A DNA stretch of 64,000 bases from Roseiarcus sp963717215 (lineage in GTDB: Bacteria; Pseudomonadota; Alphaproteobacteria; Rhizobiales; Beijerinckiaceae), in contig CAVQVS010000004.1 in NCBI GenBank assembly GCA_963717215.1, positions 1 to 64,000 of the forward strand, in the 5' to 3' direction. Below, piece after piece: positions 63,314 through 64,000 of the stretch (position 1 is its first letter; every line of letters begins with the position of its first letter). The position numbers and the translations under genes were made by a program. The notes under the pieces are model-generated. The model saw only the letters and a program-made list of their open reading frames with translations, was not told the origin of the DNA and ran no database searches.

Positions 63314-64000
63314 CGCGACGCCGCCGAGATCGGGAATCGGCGGCGGCGGCACGGCCGCGCAGCCGCGCCCAGAGGCGGGCGAATGCGCGCGGCGGCGGAC
63401 GAGCCAGGGCTCGATCAGCACGGCGATGATCAGGATCGATGCCAAGGCAGGCCGGAACCGCGCCGGGCGGCAATTGCGCACCGCCGCCACCTGCGCGGTC
63501 TTCGCCGTCGCCGAGGTCGATGGTGCGGGTGATGGGCACGCCCTCGCGCAGCACCTTGTCGATCAGGCCGACGAGGATCGCGCCAAGGCACGAGCCGATC
63601 ACCCGTCCGCGGCCGCCGAAAATCGCCGCGCCGCCGACGATCACCGAGGCGATGGCGATGAGTTCCGGCGCCGAAGCCGGCGAGCGGATCGGCGTCCTTG
63701 TTCTGCGCGACGTTCATCAGGCCGGCGATCACCGCGCAGAGCGAGGAGAGAACATAGGAGCGCATGCGCACGAAGCGCGTGTTGATGCCGGCGTAGCGGG
63801 CCGCCTGCTCGTTGCCGCCGGCGGCGTAGGTCGTCCAGCCGATCGTGGTGTAGGCGAGCGTCGACGGCGCCGACCGCGGCGATGATGACGAACAGATGAT
63901 GATCTGATTGTTGAAGCCGAGCGCGTTGATCTCGCCGAGACGGAAGAAAGCGGCGATAGTCGCCAGCCTTGATTTCGAAGGCGATGTTCTTGCCGCCGGT
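63314..64000 (-). CDS. Second sugar ABC transporter permease, partial, frameshifted
   Basis: A fragment of another RbsC-type permease that continues past the right edge. Recovered pieces: TYAAGGNEQAARYAGINTRF, VRMRSYVLSSLCAVIAGLMN, VAQNKDADPLAG, then after a shift near 63675 SAPELIAIASVIVGGAAIFG and GRGRVIGSCLGAILVGLIDK. Additional shifts are needed near 63865, 63895 and 63950. The C-terminal end and its stop cannot be placed exactly because the frame changes again near 63420-63440. Two permeases plus one ATPase form one transporter. Confidence 0.6.

Noticed and set aside
1..64000. CRISPR arrays, rRNA genes, riboswitches, anti-phage defence genes
   Set aside because: I saw no regularly spaced repeats, no rRNA sequence, no recognised riboswitch core and no known defence genes (restriction enzymes, toxin-antitoxin pairs, CBASS, retrons). 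The short tandem repeats found have no spacers.

Overview
The window is GC-rich alphaproteobacterial chromosome. The order Hyphomicrobiales (Rhizobiales) is an inference from gene content: a mesaconyl-CoA hydratase of the ethylmalonyl-CoA pathway, PEPxxWA-CTERM/exosortase sorting, HWE-type sensor kinases, and the DUF2924/DUF3489/recombinase trio common in that group. Genus cannot be read from the sequence.

Layout. 1-9 kb is a decayed mobile region: an IS3-family element at the left edge, a TadD-like TPR lipoprotein, an intact-looking IS5-family element (2896-3740) with a -1 slippery site, IS630 and IS3 scraps, an IS407-type IS3 element (5270-6519) abutting the remains of a DUF3489 gene, then DUF2924 and a thoroughly dead serine recombinase. 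A tRNA-Ala(CGC) at 9168-9243 marks the edge. 9.3-11.3 kb holds YggT, mesaconyl-CoA hydratase and an isochorismatase-fold protein without its catalytic cysteine. 12-20 kb carries a PEPxxWA-CTERM exported protein, a cupin, an RND efflux pump with its adaptor, a secreted trypsin-like protease and a small membrane protein. 20.5-25.7 kb is an envelope/export cluster: polyprenyl-phosphate hexose-1-phosphate transferase, exosortase (XrtV-like), its small accessory protein, and a large beta-helix calcium-binding-type protein.

25.7-38.5 kb is mixed: DUF2937, an EamA exporter with a histidine-rich tail, a lower-GC pocket (XRE regulator, PAS-like ORF, broken methyltransferase), a broken MFS exporter, a VOC protein, a GlxA-type regulator divergent from two small-molecule enzymes, a SulP transporter, Mog and ProA. 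38.7-53.6 kb has smc, a DEDD exonuclease, DUF6496, an ATP-dependent DNA ligase, a CheB-CheR-PAS-HWE kinase fusion with its response regulator, a GH15 glucoamylase-like enzyme, a sterol desaturase-family protein and a sorbosone dehydrogenase-family protein.

53.7-61.2 kb is a coherent minus-strand catabolic operon: FadR-type GntR regulator, sugar-binding protein, RbsA-type ATPase with an extra C-terminal domain, permease, OtnI, OtnK and OtnC. It predicts uptake and breakdown of a four-carbon acid sugar (threonate/erythronate type) to a triose phosphate, controlled from a perfect 10-bp palindrome in front of the regulator. 61.4-64 kb is part of a second sugar ABC transporter and runs off the right edge.

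A caution runs through the annotation. Many clearly conserved genes, including smc, carry single-nucleotide frameshifts, and these become dense in the last 2.5 kb. The simplest reading is indel error in the assembly, so most frameshifted housekeeping genes here should not be taken as true pseudogenes. The recombinase and the IS scraps look genuinely decayed.
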